Both the position numbers and the translations under genes were made by a program. Source: Sialis fuliginosa (taxonomy: Eukaryota > Arthropoda > Insecta > Megaloptera > Sialidae). Taken from it: a DNA stretch of 64,000 nt. The notes beneath the pieces were generated by a model. The model did no database searches. It saw only the letters and a program-made list of their open reading frames with translations, and was not told where the DNA came from. Of the stretch, positions 41,358-54,615 are shown piece after piece. Location: positions 18,757,001 to 18,821,000 of the forward strand of contig OY540813.1 of assembly GCA_961205875.1 (NCBI GenBank), in the 5' to 3' direction. Every line of letters starts with the position of its first letter. The stretch's first letter is position 1.

Positions 41358-43972
41358 TATTAAACCTTTCAATTAATTATATAAAAAAAAACAAGTTTAG
41401 TAAGAGCGTGTACTAACTACTAACATTCATCACCAAATTGTTATTTTGGCAGTTTTAAAAATGATTTTGTCTACTAAATGATTAATTTTATTTTGTTGTT
41501 TCTTATCATATTTGACGGTGACAACCTCTAGTGTTTGGTAGAATTAGGACCAGGATTAGCTAACAAGGACTTTAGAAATCTACTAATGAACATATTGGAA
41601 AAAATTATATCGCTTATTATAAAATAAATATAGATCGTGCTTATTAAATAACGTTATTTTAGGTCTTCCATGAGAATTACACCACATCACGCACAGGTAA
41701 TTAGAGTATTTTGTTTGATAACCGAAAAATTACTAATTCTTTACAATAATCATTAAAATAGTATTTTATATTTTTATTTTAACTGCATTGTTGTTTTTCA
41801 TATGCGTATAAATTATTATTAAAATTCATAGACAACTTAACACAAGTGTAAACTGCATTTAGAAAGATTAGATTTTCAAATTGCTCAGGAGCAATTTATT
41901 TAAAGTACCAAAATGTACTCTAAATTTGAGATTTTAAACTAAAATTTACCAACTAAAAGATTTGGAAGTTTTTGGCGCTTTTTGAAGGTGGTAACTGTGT
42001 TACAAAACATTTTTTTTTATTCATTTTTGGCGAGTGGGTTATCAAATAAAAGGATAATCTTCGTTTAGTAAATTTAAAAAAAAAAAAAAAAAACGTAAAT
42101 ATCTTTTGTTACCTCATTTACCAATATTTTCGAAAATAATAGTGAGAAAAATCTAAAAAAATCAGAATGTGTATAATGATGCTGAGACCGGAAGAAAATT
42201 ATCAGCACTCACTTACGTATTTTTCAAAAATAATTCAATACAATTAGTTATTAACGTAATTGAATATATTGAAAATGAGTATAATCGGAGACACTAGTAC
42301 GCGAGACTCGATTAGCAAATTTGAAAATTTTTCTTATTGTTAGAAAGATGACGTTTTAGGTTAATTATGTACACGGAGAAAGATATTTCATAACAATCAC
42401 TAAATTTTTAAAGAAATATTACTATTTGAGTTAAAACGGGAGACAAATTTATAATTCTTCTATATTAATGATAATATAGATTGTAAAGGATCTGGTGAAA
42501 TTTTAACATGTATAGTAAAAATAAAACGTTATATTATGATATATTATAATTAGTTGAATAAATCATGTAAATAATATTTACGAATATAGTAAAAATTGCG
42601 TATCTATTATAAAAATTACAATGGAGATTGTAAAAGTTACTGAATTAACAGTACATGTTTAAACTGATATTATTTTTGATACAAAAATGAAATTTTTAAT
42701 CGGCAACTGTAATTTTTATTAAAAAATCGACTCAATTTTTCTTCGTATATGAAAACTTGAATTCTTCATTTAAAATCTTTGTAAGTGGTCAACACATCAA
42801 TGCAGATCAGTTTCATGAATTAAATATAAAATTGGTAATTTATTGGTAAAATATTCCAATGATTTAACGTTGAACATAAAAAAAACATCATTTTGTAGGT
42901 AAGTTGTAATAACGTTCAGTAGAGTAAAACAATTTGGGTTACTAGTTGAAATACAGTGAATGAGTTTACACTGGAAGAAAATCGATACCGAATCCAGACC
43001 GTTTTTTAACACAAAATTGTAAATGTGTTGAGGACTTACAGTCTAGACGAGTCAGTTCAGTGACTGGAGTTTTTGTTAAGCTTTTACTATATAAAATAAT
43101 TCCATATTTGTATGGGTTTAATAAACTTTTAACCCAATTCAAATAGACAACTACTTTACTATCTAAAGTTAACTAAATAAACCTTATCATAATGAAAATA
43201 TCATAAGTAAGCTTTACATTCTTGGTACTAATCTTCGAAAGAACCATATTGTAAGTTTTAATGTAACATTGTCAGCATAGAAATTAAATACCTATCTATT
43301 AATATTTTAATTTAGCATAGGTACGATTAATATTGAGATTAAAGTGACCCAGACGTACATTTTTTTAGGTTCTGTATTGACTTGTTGTTTTTTTGTACTT
43401 TTTTTTCAACTCAATCGGCAAGTGGGGTATCAAATGAAATCTGACAACTCAAGGAATTTAAATTTGTAAATGTTTTGTTATTATTAAAATCTTCGTTTAG
43501 TAAATTTTCAGAAGAATTATATAACAAGTTTGTTTCAGGCCATATCTCCAAAAGTAAAAAAGAGGAAAATACGATTATTGCCATTTTATTTTCTTATATC
43601 TATAATATTCTCATTAGTTGAATTGTCACATTCTAGTAATGTATACGGGTACACTTATAGTCAATGTCCTAGTTAATGCTACTAAAAGTTTTGAAAAAAA
43701 ACTTTAGGTTCCGATTTTGCCTTCTGAAAATCTGATCATTATTATTCTAGATATAAGCTTTATCTTCTTTTTTTTGAAAGTTCACTGTAACTTCTGATGA
43801 AATACTGGCTAACATAAAATATCGATATACATAAATATTTTTGTTGAATACTTTTAACCTGAATTATTTTACTGCTTACGTTCAATTAAACACATTTTAA
43901 TATCAAAAATAAAAATGTATAGATATTATTTATACATACATTATCTTGATACCGTTTCTTTGAAACGAAACA
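41358..43972. other. A+T-rich stretch, nothing firm
   Basis: Includes an A-run at 42069-42091. The phrases TCATTTTTGGCGAGTGGG (about 42021) and CTCAATCGGCAAGTGGGG (about 43409), each followed by TATCAAAT, resemble diverged copies of one repeat. No gene. Confidence 0.4.
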
Positions 43973-44710
43973 TACAGGATGTCTCGTAAACATACCGACA
44001 AACTTTCAAGAGTTATCGAGGACATTAAAACAATCGCTTTTTACCAATAAACCTATGTCTGCAAACGAGCTGTTTTAACTGTAGTCAAAAGGAAGGATGA
44101 CTGAAATTTTTTGTGAAAATGATAGTTCAAAGTTTACTGATCAAAAGTTGTAAAGGTCGTAACCTAATATTTTATGTTTGTATATATTTTTATTTTTATC
44201 TCCTAAAGGATCAACTTATAAAAAAATTTGTAGAGAATAAAAAGTGCTTCTAATTAGTCAAAGAATACAAATAAATTTTTTTAGAGTTTTTGGTGACATT
44301 TTTTAGTTCTTTTTTTGTTGGGCACTTCTTTATAAAATTAGTAAATGTTATAAAAAAAATTAAATAATATTTTTTTATATTGTTCGACTAATTCTAAGAA
44401 CTTTTCATTTATAGCAAAATTTTCTAAAAATGAATCTTTTAGGAGATAATCATAAAAATAAAGATAAACATAGAATGCTTGGATGCCTCCTGGAGCAGAA
44501 ATTATGGATTTTTGTAGATTGCACCCATTAAAACTTTTGATCAGCATACTTTGAACTACCATTTCCTCAAGTTACAAAAAATTTCAACCAAAAGGCAAAA
44601 TTCATTGTATTTATGTAGGGTCCTTCATGAGTTTATTGACAAAAAACGATTGTTTTAATGTCCTCGACAACTCTTGAAAGTTTGTCGGTATGTTTACGGG
44701 ACAACCTGTA
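43973..44710. mobile_element. Complete fold-back element, TACAGGNTGTCYCGTAAACA family
   Basis: The inverted ends TACAGGATGTCTCGTAAACA and TACAGGTTGTCCCGTAAACA continue as near-identical arms through ACCGACAAACTTTCAAGAGT and CGAGGACATTAAAACAATCG. Weaker inverted similarity runs towards the centre (AAAAGTGCTTCTAATTAGTC against GACTAATTCTAAGAACTTTT). It is 738 bp. TA at both tips may be a target duplication, so a mariner-type origin is possible. A one-armed copy lies at 33189-33700. Confidence 0.85.
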
Positions 44711-45526
44711 TATTAACCAATATAAAATTCCAGTATTAATATTTGTATGAATGATTATTGAATTAAATATTTTATTTTGAAATCTAGAATCATTATTTTA
44801 ATCATATATTATTTCGATGAGTAGAAAGTCAACACGCAAGAAAAGTTGGAATATTATAGTCCGGAAACTGGAAAATATTGCATAAATGGTGTTACGAGAA
44901 TCCATAACATCTGTACAAATAAATATATTCACAGTTTTTCAATTACAGTTTCTATCATTGTGTTTACAATGCGTGTGTTTGAACTATGATAATTGTTGAT
45001 ACGTTCACGAATAAATGCATTGTCTTTACTTTCTGTTTGTCAGGGGCGTACGAATTGAAAAAAAAAATAACAAAAAGAAAACAAACAAAAATACAGATCA
45101 TTCATTGTCGGTAAGAATTGTAGAATTTTACAGTTTATTGCCTTATTGTAATATTTTAACGATAAGTATTTGAGATGAATATTGTATTGTATTAATTTTA
45201 AAACTTCAGTATATTTTGATTTTCTCTTATATTCCAATAAATTTCGTATAAAATTCAGTTTGTCGACTATTAATTTCTGTAAGAAATTGATATTAAAAAT
45301 GCTTCAGGATTAATTATTTTTAAAATGTCTAGGCCTCGTATAGTGTAGTAAAATAAGCACTTTGTTCTACTGTTTACATTCTCATAAATTATTTTATTTG
45401 TAGTAGGTATACCAGCATGTACTAATTCTCCTCTTTTATGAGTATTATTATTACGTATCCATATCTACCACTGATAAGACCCGTATTGGTTCTATAATTT
45501 GTATAATACTGCGTCAAATTATTTTA
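44711..45526. other. A+T-rich stretch, nothing recognised
   Basis: No gene. CAGGGGCGTACGAATT at about 45042 resembles a transposon end without a partner. Confidence 0.35.
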
Positions 45527-45777
45527 TGCCCGGTATTATAAAGAATTTGCTTGAGTGAAAAAGCAAATTAGTTTTCAATTAACGCTATCTGCTAAATCGA
45601 AAAAAATCGTACATATGAGTGTACCTTATAAAATGCATAGCATTTACATTATTATACATTTATTACCACCGCTTTAAAATATTGAGCAATTTCATAAGAA
45701 TTTAACACCTAGCAGATAGCGTTAGCTGGAAGCTAATTTATTTTTGTACTTTAGCAAATTCTTTATAATACCGGGCA
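45527..45777. mobile_element. PIF/Harbinger-like MITE, TGCCCGGTATTATAAAG family
   Basis: The perfect-looking inverted ends TGCCCGGTATTATAAAGAAT and (reverse complement) the same 20 bases are flanked by TTA on both sides. Inner arms AACGCTATCTGCTA and TAGCAGATAGCGTT also pair. The element is 251 bp. The end shares TG-CCGGTATTATAAAG with the 804-bp element at 18761-19564. Confidence 0.9.
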
Positions 45778-48700
45778 TTAGAATTGTATTTTAACATTTA
45801 AAAAAAAATTCTTCTTATTAGAAGACTTGCATCTAACTTAATTTTGCGCTAAATATGTTATAATGAAGAATGAAAGACAAAGTCTTCACTAAATGTGTCT
45901 AGGACCTAGGACATAGGCCTAGGGGAATATTTATTTTATAATGTTTTATATTTTTTAAAAATGTTGGCATTCGCGTACCAATGCGTTAAAACAAAAACAC
46001 AAGAATTTAAAGCAAATGTTATAAAACCATGTATTTGTAATAAAAAATGGTTTATAACCTCCCTCGAATGTTAAAAACGTTATTAATATCTACTTTAAAT
46101 CGTTTTATAATTGGTAGAAAATGTCAGTATGGAGGGGTACGAAGAAGCCTTGATTCGATTTTTTTTACTTTTTAAATTTACTGCGTACCATCTGTTGGAC
46201 ATTGTAACGGAATAATGTGGATACTAATTGGTGATTAATGGTTAATTGATTTTGGTTCAGTAACCAACATACCAAATTTTATATTTCGTGATTTCTTTCG
46301 CGAGTCTGTGCCCCTGAAGTAGTGCAATTATTCCGTTTAATTGTTGGCAACTAGTTCTTGCTTGTTAGTTATGACAAACGCTGTGTTAATTGCATTATAA
46401 TGAACACCTAAACGTTTTGTACATGCAAATAGATAGATATACCTACCGGTAAACAAACTGCAATCGCCTTGAAATTGGCGACAATTCTAGAAAGTGAAAG
46501 ACTACCGATTATGGCGTCAGATCATGAGGTGAACCATGCTATTTAACAAATATATAACATAACTGTATGGCAGTACCGCATTAGGAAGAATTAGAGCCCC
46601 GTTAATAAGATTGAATAAATTGATTGTTCGAATATCTCTCAGTAAATATATTTATAAATGCATCAATTTGATCCTTTGGGCTTGTCAATATTAAAGAGAA
46701 TTTTTAAATAATAATGATGTTTTTATTTTAATGTCTGACTTTCTTCTTAACCCATTAACGCCCAAAAGAAAACATAAATATCCAGAGGATTTTTTTAAAT
46801 GAAATTAAGTAGGTACACATACAATATATTTACCTAAATATTACAACAAAAACTTTTTTTTTATATTTAGAAAAAAAATAACGGTGTACATTCGTGCGAG
46901 TAAATTTGGCAGATATGAAGCCTATTTTGTGTGAGACTGCTTTTCTGATATTTTTTTTTAGATAAATTACATTTAAAAATCAAGTTATATTTATATTTAA
47001 GTTATTCCATATGATTTAAACAAAATTCGAAATCACATGCTTTAGTTGGATAAAATATATTAGCATATTACATGCCTTTTCATATACAAATAATTTGCAG
47101 CAATTAAAACACATTTAAACACTCATGAAACTAATAACGTTAACAAATTTTGTTTGTTGCACTACTAGCATCTGGTTTTTAAGGAAATATTGTGAATTAA
47201 TATCACTCACGAATTATAAATTAATTGGTTAAGAACTCATAATGGTCCACTCGTTCACATTGGCTTTTTTAATCAATATCCATTTGCACTGTTTGCATCT
47301 TATACATGCATTATTGGTAAACTTTAAGTAATACTTAAAACTAGATAAAACCAATTTTAAAGTTAACCAATACTTGACTATTACAGTTCAAACGAAAATT
47401 AGATAGGTATCATATCTGACAAAGCAGAAATTCTAAATTTTATTTATCTTTTGTATTTGAATAGAAGACATAGACCTTTAATAAATACAGTAATTAAAAA
47501 TAAAAGATACTGAAAAAATGCAACGGGTATGCTGTCTGTTCTATTATGCGAATGCCTCATGCAGCGCCATTATTATAACTGTTACAGTTGTATCAATACT
47601 AATACATTTTGTAGATTCTGTCTGAACAAAGAAAATATTCTGAAAATTTTGAGTTTATTCGTCGTTTTATGGGCAATATACTTACAGAAACCATTTAAAT
47701 AGTTTTCAAAATTATTGCTTGTCTGTTGTGAGTTAACATGAAAATTACTGAACCGATTTTAATGGGACTTTCACTTTAAGAAAAACTTTAGAATTAGTTT
47801 AGACTAGTTTTAAGAAAAAAATGCATTAGATGTTTTCGAATAAAACTATATTTATAAAAATGAGAAGGACAATCGAGTAATTTATATTGAATAATCAGGT
47901 CAGGTTCTTCTTAAAAGTTTTCAGTTGAACCTTTTTAATAAAATGTATAGGTAAAAATGAAATAGGAATTTTTTTTTTAATTTTGAATCGATTTAAAAAA
48001 AAACACACATTTTAAACAACAATTTACTTGAATGCAATATATTAGACGTTGGTTTTTATTTTAATGATACGAGATACGAGGTAATATGTTTTAATCAGAA
48101 TTCCATGTTTCTTTTGACTGTTAATGGAGTGAAAATTTTTATTGTCATAGTGTTATCTACAGAATTTATGTTGATGTCAGTCCTGTAATTCGGAAATAAA
48201 TATTCATTTATGTACCTAATGTTTAGAGTACAAGTTGATGAATAAAACCTAAAGAACAATTTTACAGAAACAATTAGTAAAAAAAACTTGAGTTATTTGC
48301 TATATGTGAATTATTTACAACGGTATTTCTAAAATATCAATATTCTTTCTAGCTTGTTTTTTATTCTTTAGTTCTGCGATCAAAATGGAACGGGCTGCAT
48401 TTTAGTTGTTGCAACTACTCGTATTTTATAATTGAGTACATACTTCTGTTTATAAATAGCTTATTTACTGGAACTGCCATCGAGTTTATCGTAGACAAGT
48501 ACTTGTTATAGACATACATATATAACGATTTGCATAAGTTAAACGTGTAATGTAGAATGTTGTCACCGAAATACATAAGTTATGTTAGCACCTATTTGTT
48601 AATCATCCGTCCCTATATCAGTGTACATGAAGCTATGACACAATAACCCTAATTTTGAATCATGCTGTAGTCAATTTAATTTGTTTAATTTGTATAACTA

Positions 48701-49215
48701 TTACTATATACATTATAGTGTACTATTTAAATACGGAACATAGAGAAATCAATATAACTTTTGTAGAAGGTACTGGCACTAGTCTTGGATATGTCCCCAG
48801 TAATGGTTTTTTTAAATTAAATGTACTGAATTAGAAATATTTGTCGATATTTGATTACTACCATTTCTGAATATTAATTTATATACATGTAACTGTCTTA
48901 CAGCGTGATTTGATAGCAATAGGTGTCAAAATGATGGAAATTTAAATCAATTATTAGTATAATTTATTTATTAATTATTATATTATCATAACAACTGCTT
49001 TACATTGTTTCAAATTTGACGATTATTTCTTATATATCTTTTGTGTCGTAGTACTTATCATTTTGAAATCATTAGCAAGTGTCCATCACTGCGTGCTCAT
49101 TACTGGTTTTACTTTATCTAGGCTATAATTAAAAAAAAAAATTATTTGCGGACTTTGGTAATTAAATTGATTAAATAAAGAGTTACTTGTTTTATTAGTA
49201 ACATGAGTTCATGAG
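45778..49215. other. A+T-rich stretch, nothing recognised
   Basis: No gene. TTAACCCATTAACGCCC near 46748 resembles a piggyBac-like MITE end without a visible partner. Confidence 0.4.
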
Positions 49216-49310
49216 AATTACAAAAAAGAAACCCGTCAATCACAAAAACAGTAAACCTTGCTCTTATAGCGGCCATAACTGACGTCAGTACCTTATGCAG
49301 ATAAAGATGG
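49216..49310. repeat. Dispersed repeat, inverted relative to 51965-52040
   Basis: AATCACAAAAACAGTAAACC, TTGCTCTTATAGCGGCCATA and CAGTACCTTAT reappear in inverted orientation near 51972-52030 with about 85-90% agreement. The pair flanks about 2.7 kb that includes the Tc1-like element. Confidence 0.65.
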
Positions 49311-50193
49311 GAAGAATGAACCATTTTAGTGACTCGAATCACTAAAATCACTTTTAAGTAATTAAGAAAGAAAAAAGACAAAAAATATTTTCTGTATTTG
49401 GCACTTTTTCTCTAAAATTGACGGGTTTCTGAATAATTTTGAAAACCCAAAAAAGTAATTATTGTTTTAAATTCAATAAATAAAAACACCGTAATTAAAA
49501 AAAAAATGAATTTCCTTATGAAAAAATTGTTGATCTTGACTAAACCTTAAAAACATCCATCAAATCAAAAACTAATAACGCCTGTTTGTTTCCTCTAAAA
49601 AAACAAACAAAGAACTGTTATTTGAAATAAAAAAATTAAATCCGGAGTTTCAGTAAGTTGGGAAATAATTACATGGTATACACAATACATATGTATATTG
49701 TCCATTAATTTCTTGTAATACCATATTATAAACTTATGTTATTTATTCTCTTAAACAACCATTATATAAATTTTACAGCTTTAATTTTGTCGTTCACAGT
49801 ACTTGTGTAGTTTATAGTATAAATATTTCAGCTGTCGTTTTCCCTTTTTGCCACTGACTTTAACGACATGGATTAAACGTTGGTACCAGTAATAAAATCT
49901 AGGAGACAAATACAGTAATTGTTTCTGCATTTAATTTATTATTTTACATATTTCTAAAAATCCACATTATTACTTGTAAAAAACCTAAATAAAATCAATA
50001 TTACACTTTCATCATTAAGTCCTGTAAGTCACATACCTACAACTTATACTATTATATTATTCTGCACACAGAATATTTTCCAGAATAGTCCATTCCAGTG
50101 AATCACGTTTTTTTTATTTGTTTAATCCTACTCTAAATTGTTAAGGCAAATAAAGGAAAATACGTGATATAAAATTAATTGATTTAAAGTTCG
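49311..50193. other. A+T-rich stretch, nothing recognised
   Basis: No supported feature. Confidence 0.35.
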
Positions 50194-51662
50194 TACAGTG
50201 TGTCCCAAATTTATAGGAGCACCTATATACTTTTTCGCGCATAACTTTTTTTTTCTACAAGCAAACAAAACTTAATTTTTACAAGGTATTTCTATCTATT
50301 ATTAACGACTTCTGTCTCATTTATGTGAGCTTACGGCAATTCATTTGTTTATTTTTATAGATTTTGTGAAAAAAATGGTGTCCCATATTAATAGGAGCAT
50401 TGGGAAAAGAGAAGTTTTTTTTATTACAAAAACCCACTTTATTGGTAGATTTTGATTATAACTAAAAAGTCAGTAATAAAAAGTGTCACCATCGTGTTTG
50501 AAAACCTTTTTTATTTGCTTCACCATTGAGTTTTTGAGATTCGTCAGGGTGGCTGTGCTGATGTTTTCCCAAACTTTCTTGATCCCCTCCTCTAGCTACG
50601 CAACGGTCGAATACTGCCGAGCGTTGATACAAACGTCACGGACCATTATACCCCAAACATTTTTTATAGAATTCAGATCTGGGGAAACGTCAGACCACTG
50701 AAGTACCGGAATTTTTGCCTTACAATTAGCCAATCACTCCTTATTTGATAAAGGGGGCGTGGAGCGAGGCTCCTGTCGACTTGTTAGCGTGTATCGATGC
50801 GTTGTCCTGTTGAAATGTTAGCTTAGCAGAGCGGTAGCAGCGGAAGTAGGGTTTGAGGTGCTTTTCGAGCACTGCTTGTTAATTATGGCTGCGATACGAA
50901 ACAATGTCCATGCCAACTTTCCCGAAACCGCTGTACGAATGTCGCCCATATCATAACGGACCCGCCACCGAAATTTCGCGTGGAAAAAAAAGTGGATCTT
51001 TCCGACGAGACAATCTGAAACACATACAAATACCCTAAATCTTAATCCAACCTCACGTAGACTTACAGGATTGAATGACAACAATGCAAACCTTAGTTCT
51101 GTACCTTCGACCATTCATGCGTCCAATGCAACCTCTCCTCGGCTTTGTAGCGTGCCAGCTTGAGTGAGGCTTCAACTTCGGCATTTTCTCCCGAACTAAG
51201 TACGGAGATTCTCGTTCGAACGACCTCAGAATCGCGTTCGACGTCGTAAACAAGCACGTAAAAAGAAAGAGCGATGGAGAATCCGTAAAGTTTCAAACGG
51301 GTCTGATATAAATTTTAGACCCGCTTGAGACAGAGATATCGTTGCGTCTTGAAACTCAAAGTTCTCAAATGCAGTTTGCAACAATCAGAAAGACGCTCTT
51401 CAAATGTGAAATATTTTGCAAGTTTGTTTTAAAATGGTATCAAAAAATGTCAAGATATGACAGGTATGCCAGTAAGTACCGAATTTTTGTTAGTTATAAT
51501 CGAAATTCACAAATAAAGTTTTGTCCTAAGCTCACATAAATGAGACAGAAGTCGTAAATAATAGATAAAAATACTTTGTAAAAATTAAGTTTTGTTTGCT
51601 TGTAGAAAAAAAAAGTTATGCTATAAAAAGTAGGTGCCTCTATAAATTTGGGACACACTGTA
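50194..51662 (-). mobile_element. Tc1/mariner transposon with ~135-bp terminal inverted repeats
   Basis: CAGTGTGTCCCAAATTTATA begins a left arm of about 135 bp (50196-50331) that is inverted at 51527-51660 with few mismatches (AGCAAACAAAACTTAATTTT, GACTTCTGTCTCATTTATGT). TA flanks both ends. The interior holds a broken transposase on the minus strand. The whole element is about 1.47 kb, a normal length for Tc1-type elements with long terminal repeats. Confidence 0.93.
50471..51500 (-). pseudogene. Tc1-type transposase pseudogene
   Basis: On the minus strand, pieces of a Tc1 DDE transposase appear in different frames. RLHWTHEWSKV near 51110-51145 is the region before the first catalytic Asp. 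FGGGSVMIWATF near 50935-50975 is the conserved GGGSVMVWG block. WSDVSPDLNSIKNVWG near 50650-50700 is the 'QSPDLNPIENLW' block with the second catalytic Asp. Stops and frameshifts separate them (for example a TAG after QYSTVA), so the enzyme cannot be made. Confidence 0.85.
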
Positions 51663-52592
51663 TACTGTATACGTATAAATACAATGGATTCTGAACTTTC
51701 GTGGTTGTTTTAAGTACGTGTTTATTTCTGTAATTTATTGAATTTAAATATAAATAATATACATTTTGTCTTATTTTGGTATTTTTTACAGTACTGTTAA
51801 TGCAGTATTAAAATCTTCCTTAGTTATACAAATAAGCATTATGACGTCTTCGAGAAAAGTAACTGCATATTAACTCATTATATATCATCATATAGCACCA
51901 CACCCATTTACATACAATAATTATTCTCTTTATAATATTCTACCTAACTTACCCATACATATTTTGATATAAGGTACTGGCACCATTTATGGCCACTATA
52001 AGAGCAAAGTTTACTGTTTTTGTGATTGATGCGTTTTGACGCAGCTAACATGTAATAGATTTGCAAGGTGGAAGCGGTGACGGAGACCGTTTCTGTAAAG
52101 TGCCAAAGCCTGTGATAATTTTCTTATGATCTCGGCATCAGTATACCTACAGTTACACATATTCACAATTTAAAAAACTCTCGTGCCCATCGGTTGAGAA
52201 ACTCTGCTCTTATACTAATATAATTAATTGTTTGACTTTTATGCGGTTTTAGAAAATTATAGAACGTATCCTTAATTTTAATATGTAAGCTATATATTTT
52301 TTGTGCGATAATTTTTTTTAAAATGTATATTAAATATTTATTAATTTTTTATGGTGCAAGTTTTGCAAAAAAATATTGTAATTTGATCATCGTATTTGTA
52401 CGTACTAATATTTTTGGATGAGGGCAAGTTCTAAGCTCGGTGTACCCTCCCCCCTATACATAACGAGCGGTCATGTGGTGTGTACAATATAAACATTCAA
52501 TAAGAATGTACAGTTATTAGAGACATAAAATCCGTCTCCTAGTATGAGTACTTTACCTATTTATGAATGGGAATGCTAATATTTAGCGTTAT
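51663..52592. other. A+T-rich stretch with an inverted dispersed repeat
   Basis: Holds the second copy of the 49216-49310 repeat (51965-52040). Otherwise nothing is recognised. Confidence 0.4.
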
Positions 52593-52883
52593 TTAACTGC
52601 ATCCGGGTATTTTTATTTTGCACGCGGGATTGTGACAGTACTGAGTTGTTCGGTCGCCGGCCTGTACACAACTGTTGGCCCATTGTTCCACATCGGCCGA
52701 TACTGCTTTGTTCAAACACGCCAGGGTCGGCTTTACGCAACCGTGCTCGTTGAACCCTTTGTCGTGAATGATGTTTTTATGTAATAGTAGTTTTTTTAAG
52801 TATGCACAATTTACTGTGCTTAGAATTAAATGTTCATTGTCACACAAACCTATTAGTTTCTCTGTCGTAGATGGGTTGCCCAT
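52593..52883 (-). CDS. Unrecognised cysteine-rich open frame, possible terminal exon
   Basis: A 96-codon minus-strand frame ends in a stop at 52593. Its 3' two thirds are markedly G+C-richer than all surrounding DNA and encode a Cys-rich stretch (GCVKPTLACLNKAV, WANSCVQAG, QYCHNPACKIKIPGCS), like a small secreted or zinc-binding protein. The N-terminal part abuts a transposon end at 52868, so the apparent start is doubtful. TTTAATTCTAAG ending at about 52813 could serve as a splice acceptor. No partner exon, signal peptide or family was recognised. It may be a real last exon, a pseudogene or chance. Confidence 0.3.
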   Translation of the reverse strand: MGNPSTTEKLIGLCDNEHLILSTVNCAYLKKLLLHKNIIHDKGFNEHGCVKPTLACLNKAVSADVEQWANSCVQAGDRTTQYCHNPACKIKIPGCS

Positions 52884-53364
52884 GAGACGAGATGATACGA
52901 GAGTCAGAAAAATCTCGTCTCGTTTAAGTCTTTTTTTTTAAATTAAAGTCTCGGTCTCGAAATTTATGTCTCGTAAAAAATAAAGCCATGTCAACTCGGT
53001 CTGGTCTCGAAAAATATTAAGCTGGTCAAGTCTCGATCTCGTCTCGTATACGTGACCGAAACCGGAAATGAGAAAAATCTCGGTTTCATGTGATTTTATT
53101 TACAAAACATGTTTTCCATTTATTCTTGTGTAATAAACAAAGAAATTTTGAAATATGAAGAATTTATGTATTTAACTTTAATTATTCATTTAAAAATAAA
53201 TATCAAATAAAAGTATTTATTTATACTCATTTATTATTATCTTTTAATAACCAAAACTCTCGACGAGACTTATAAATAAAGTTCATATTGTCTTGGTCTC
53301 GATCTCGTTTTAATTCAATACCGAGACTAGATCGAAAAAAGAATCGTCTCGGCGTGCAGCTCTA
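52868..53364. mobile_element. hAT-like element with CTCG/GTCTCG motif array
   Basis: The left end TAGATGGGTTGCCCATGAGACGA and (reverse complement of the right end) TAGAGCTGCACGCCGAGACGA are imperfect inverted repeats. GTCTCG, TCTCGTCTCG and TCTCGATCTCG recur more than ten times, clustered towards both ends, in an otherwise A+T-rich ~500 bp. No coding sequence. Confidence 0.6.
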
Positions 53365-54615
53365 ATCGCAGAGTTTCTTAAAAATATTGAAATTGGAGTA
53401 TTGTTGTAAATTGTTAATTTTCATATTTTTTTAAAGTAGAATTTGCTTTTGATTCACATTAACAGAAATTTTATCTAATTGTCAGTTTTTTTCTTGTAAA
53501 TCACATGTACCCTTACAAAGCTTACACAAAATTCGCATTTGAAAAATTATTTTATAATTCGAAAGCTCTGTGGAAAAATGATGAAAGCTTTTTCTTTTGA
53601 TAATATGCGTTATCATAATTACAGAATTTTTGAATATTACATTTTTATCTAAAAATATGAAGTAAATTCTCGGTGTATATTATTAAACGTAATTATTTAT
53701 GGACTGAAAAAATGTTATTGTTATGTAAAATTAATTGAGCAAAAGTTTAATTAATTTGTATTGTTAGAAATCATTATTCCATTATTTGTTTCATATTTAA
53801 TCTTTTCGATTATATTAATTAAAGTGATTTGATAATCTAATAATAATAACATATGTATATTGTAAATGTGCTAATCGTTTCTTTAAATTGTATATGTGTT
53901 GAATTCTGAAATCAAATTAAATTATAATATTTGTATTCTTGTTGAGAAAAATACGCTATTTTGAAATTCATTGAAACCATGATTTATTTCTACATTTTAA
54001 CACTTGTGAATTGTATTTTCACCATAGAAGTTTACAATAATTTATTCGCTAATGCAGGTCAAGGAATTCTATATTTTATTTGATAATAAACTAAGATAGA
54101 TATTTTAAATAGTTTAATTATTGTTTGAAAAAATCTATGTTTTATAAACGCACTTAACATGCAGTTGAATTGAGAAATAGTATTTATTGGTAAAGATATG
54201 AATTATTGAACGTTTTCCTTCTGTTTCTAGGAATATGCTTTGTTAATCAAGCTTTCTGGTAACAAACGTAATCAACAAAAAGTGGATTTATTGTTAGTCG
54301 CATTAGCAATTGAGTGACTCGATTAATCTTCTCATAAGATGAATTTCCAATAAAAAGTAACCAAAGAAAGTTAACAAAGAACTATTCTAAAAGATTAATA
54401 CCATTTTATATTGTCTTGGAACTTACAACAAAGGTGTGCACAAATACAAAAAAAAGTATAAGTACAATTAATTTTGCTAAAAATTGCACTGAAGTACAAT
54501 TCTTATGCAATTACAAGTAAAAATATAAATTCAATTTATGTTATTATATGTGCCTTTAAAAAAAATTTGTCAAGGTAGGTATATTCGGGTATAAGCTATT
54601 AGGGTTGCAAATGTA
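53365..54615. other. A+T-rich stretch, nothing recognised
   Basis: No gene or repeat boundary recognised. Confidence 0.4.

Noticed and set aside
50483-51539. Several plus- and minus-strand open frames of 65-98 codons
   Set aside because: Shadows of, or out-of-frame pieces of, the broken Tc1 transposase and its terminal repeats.
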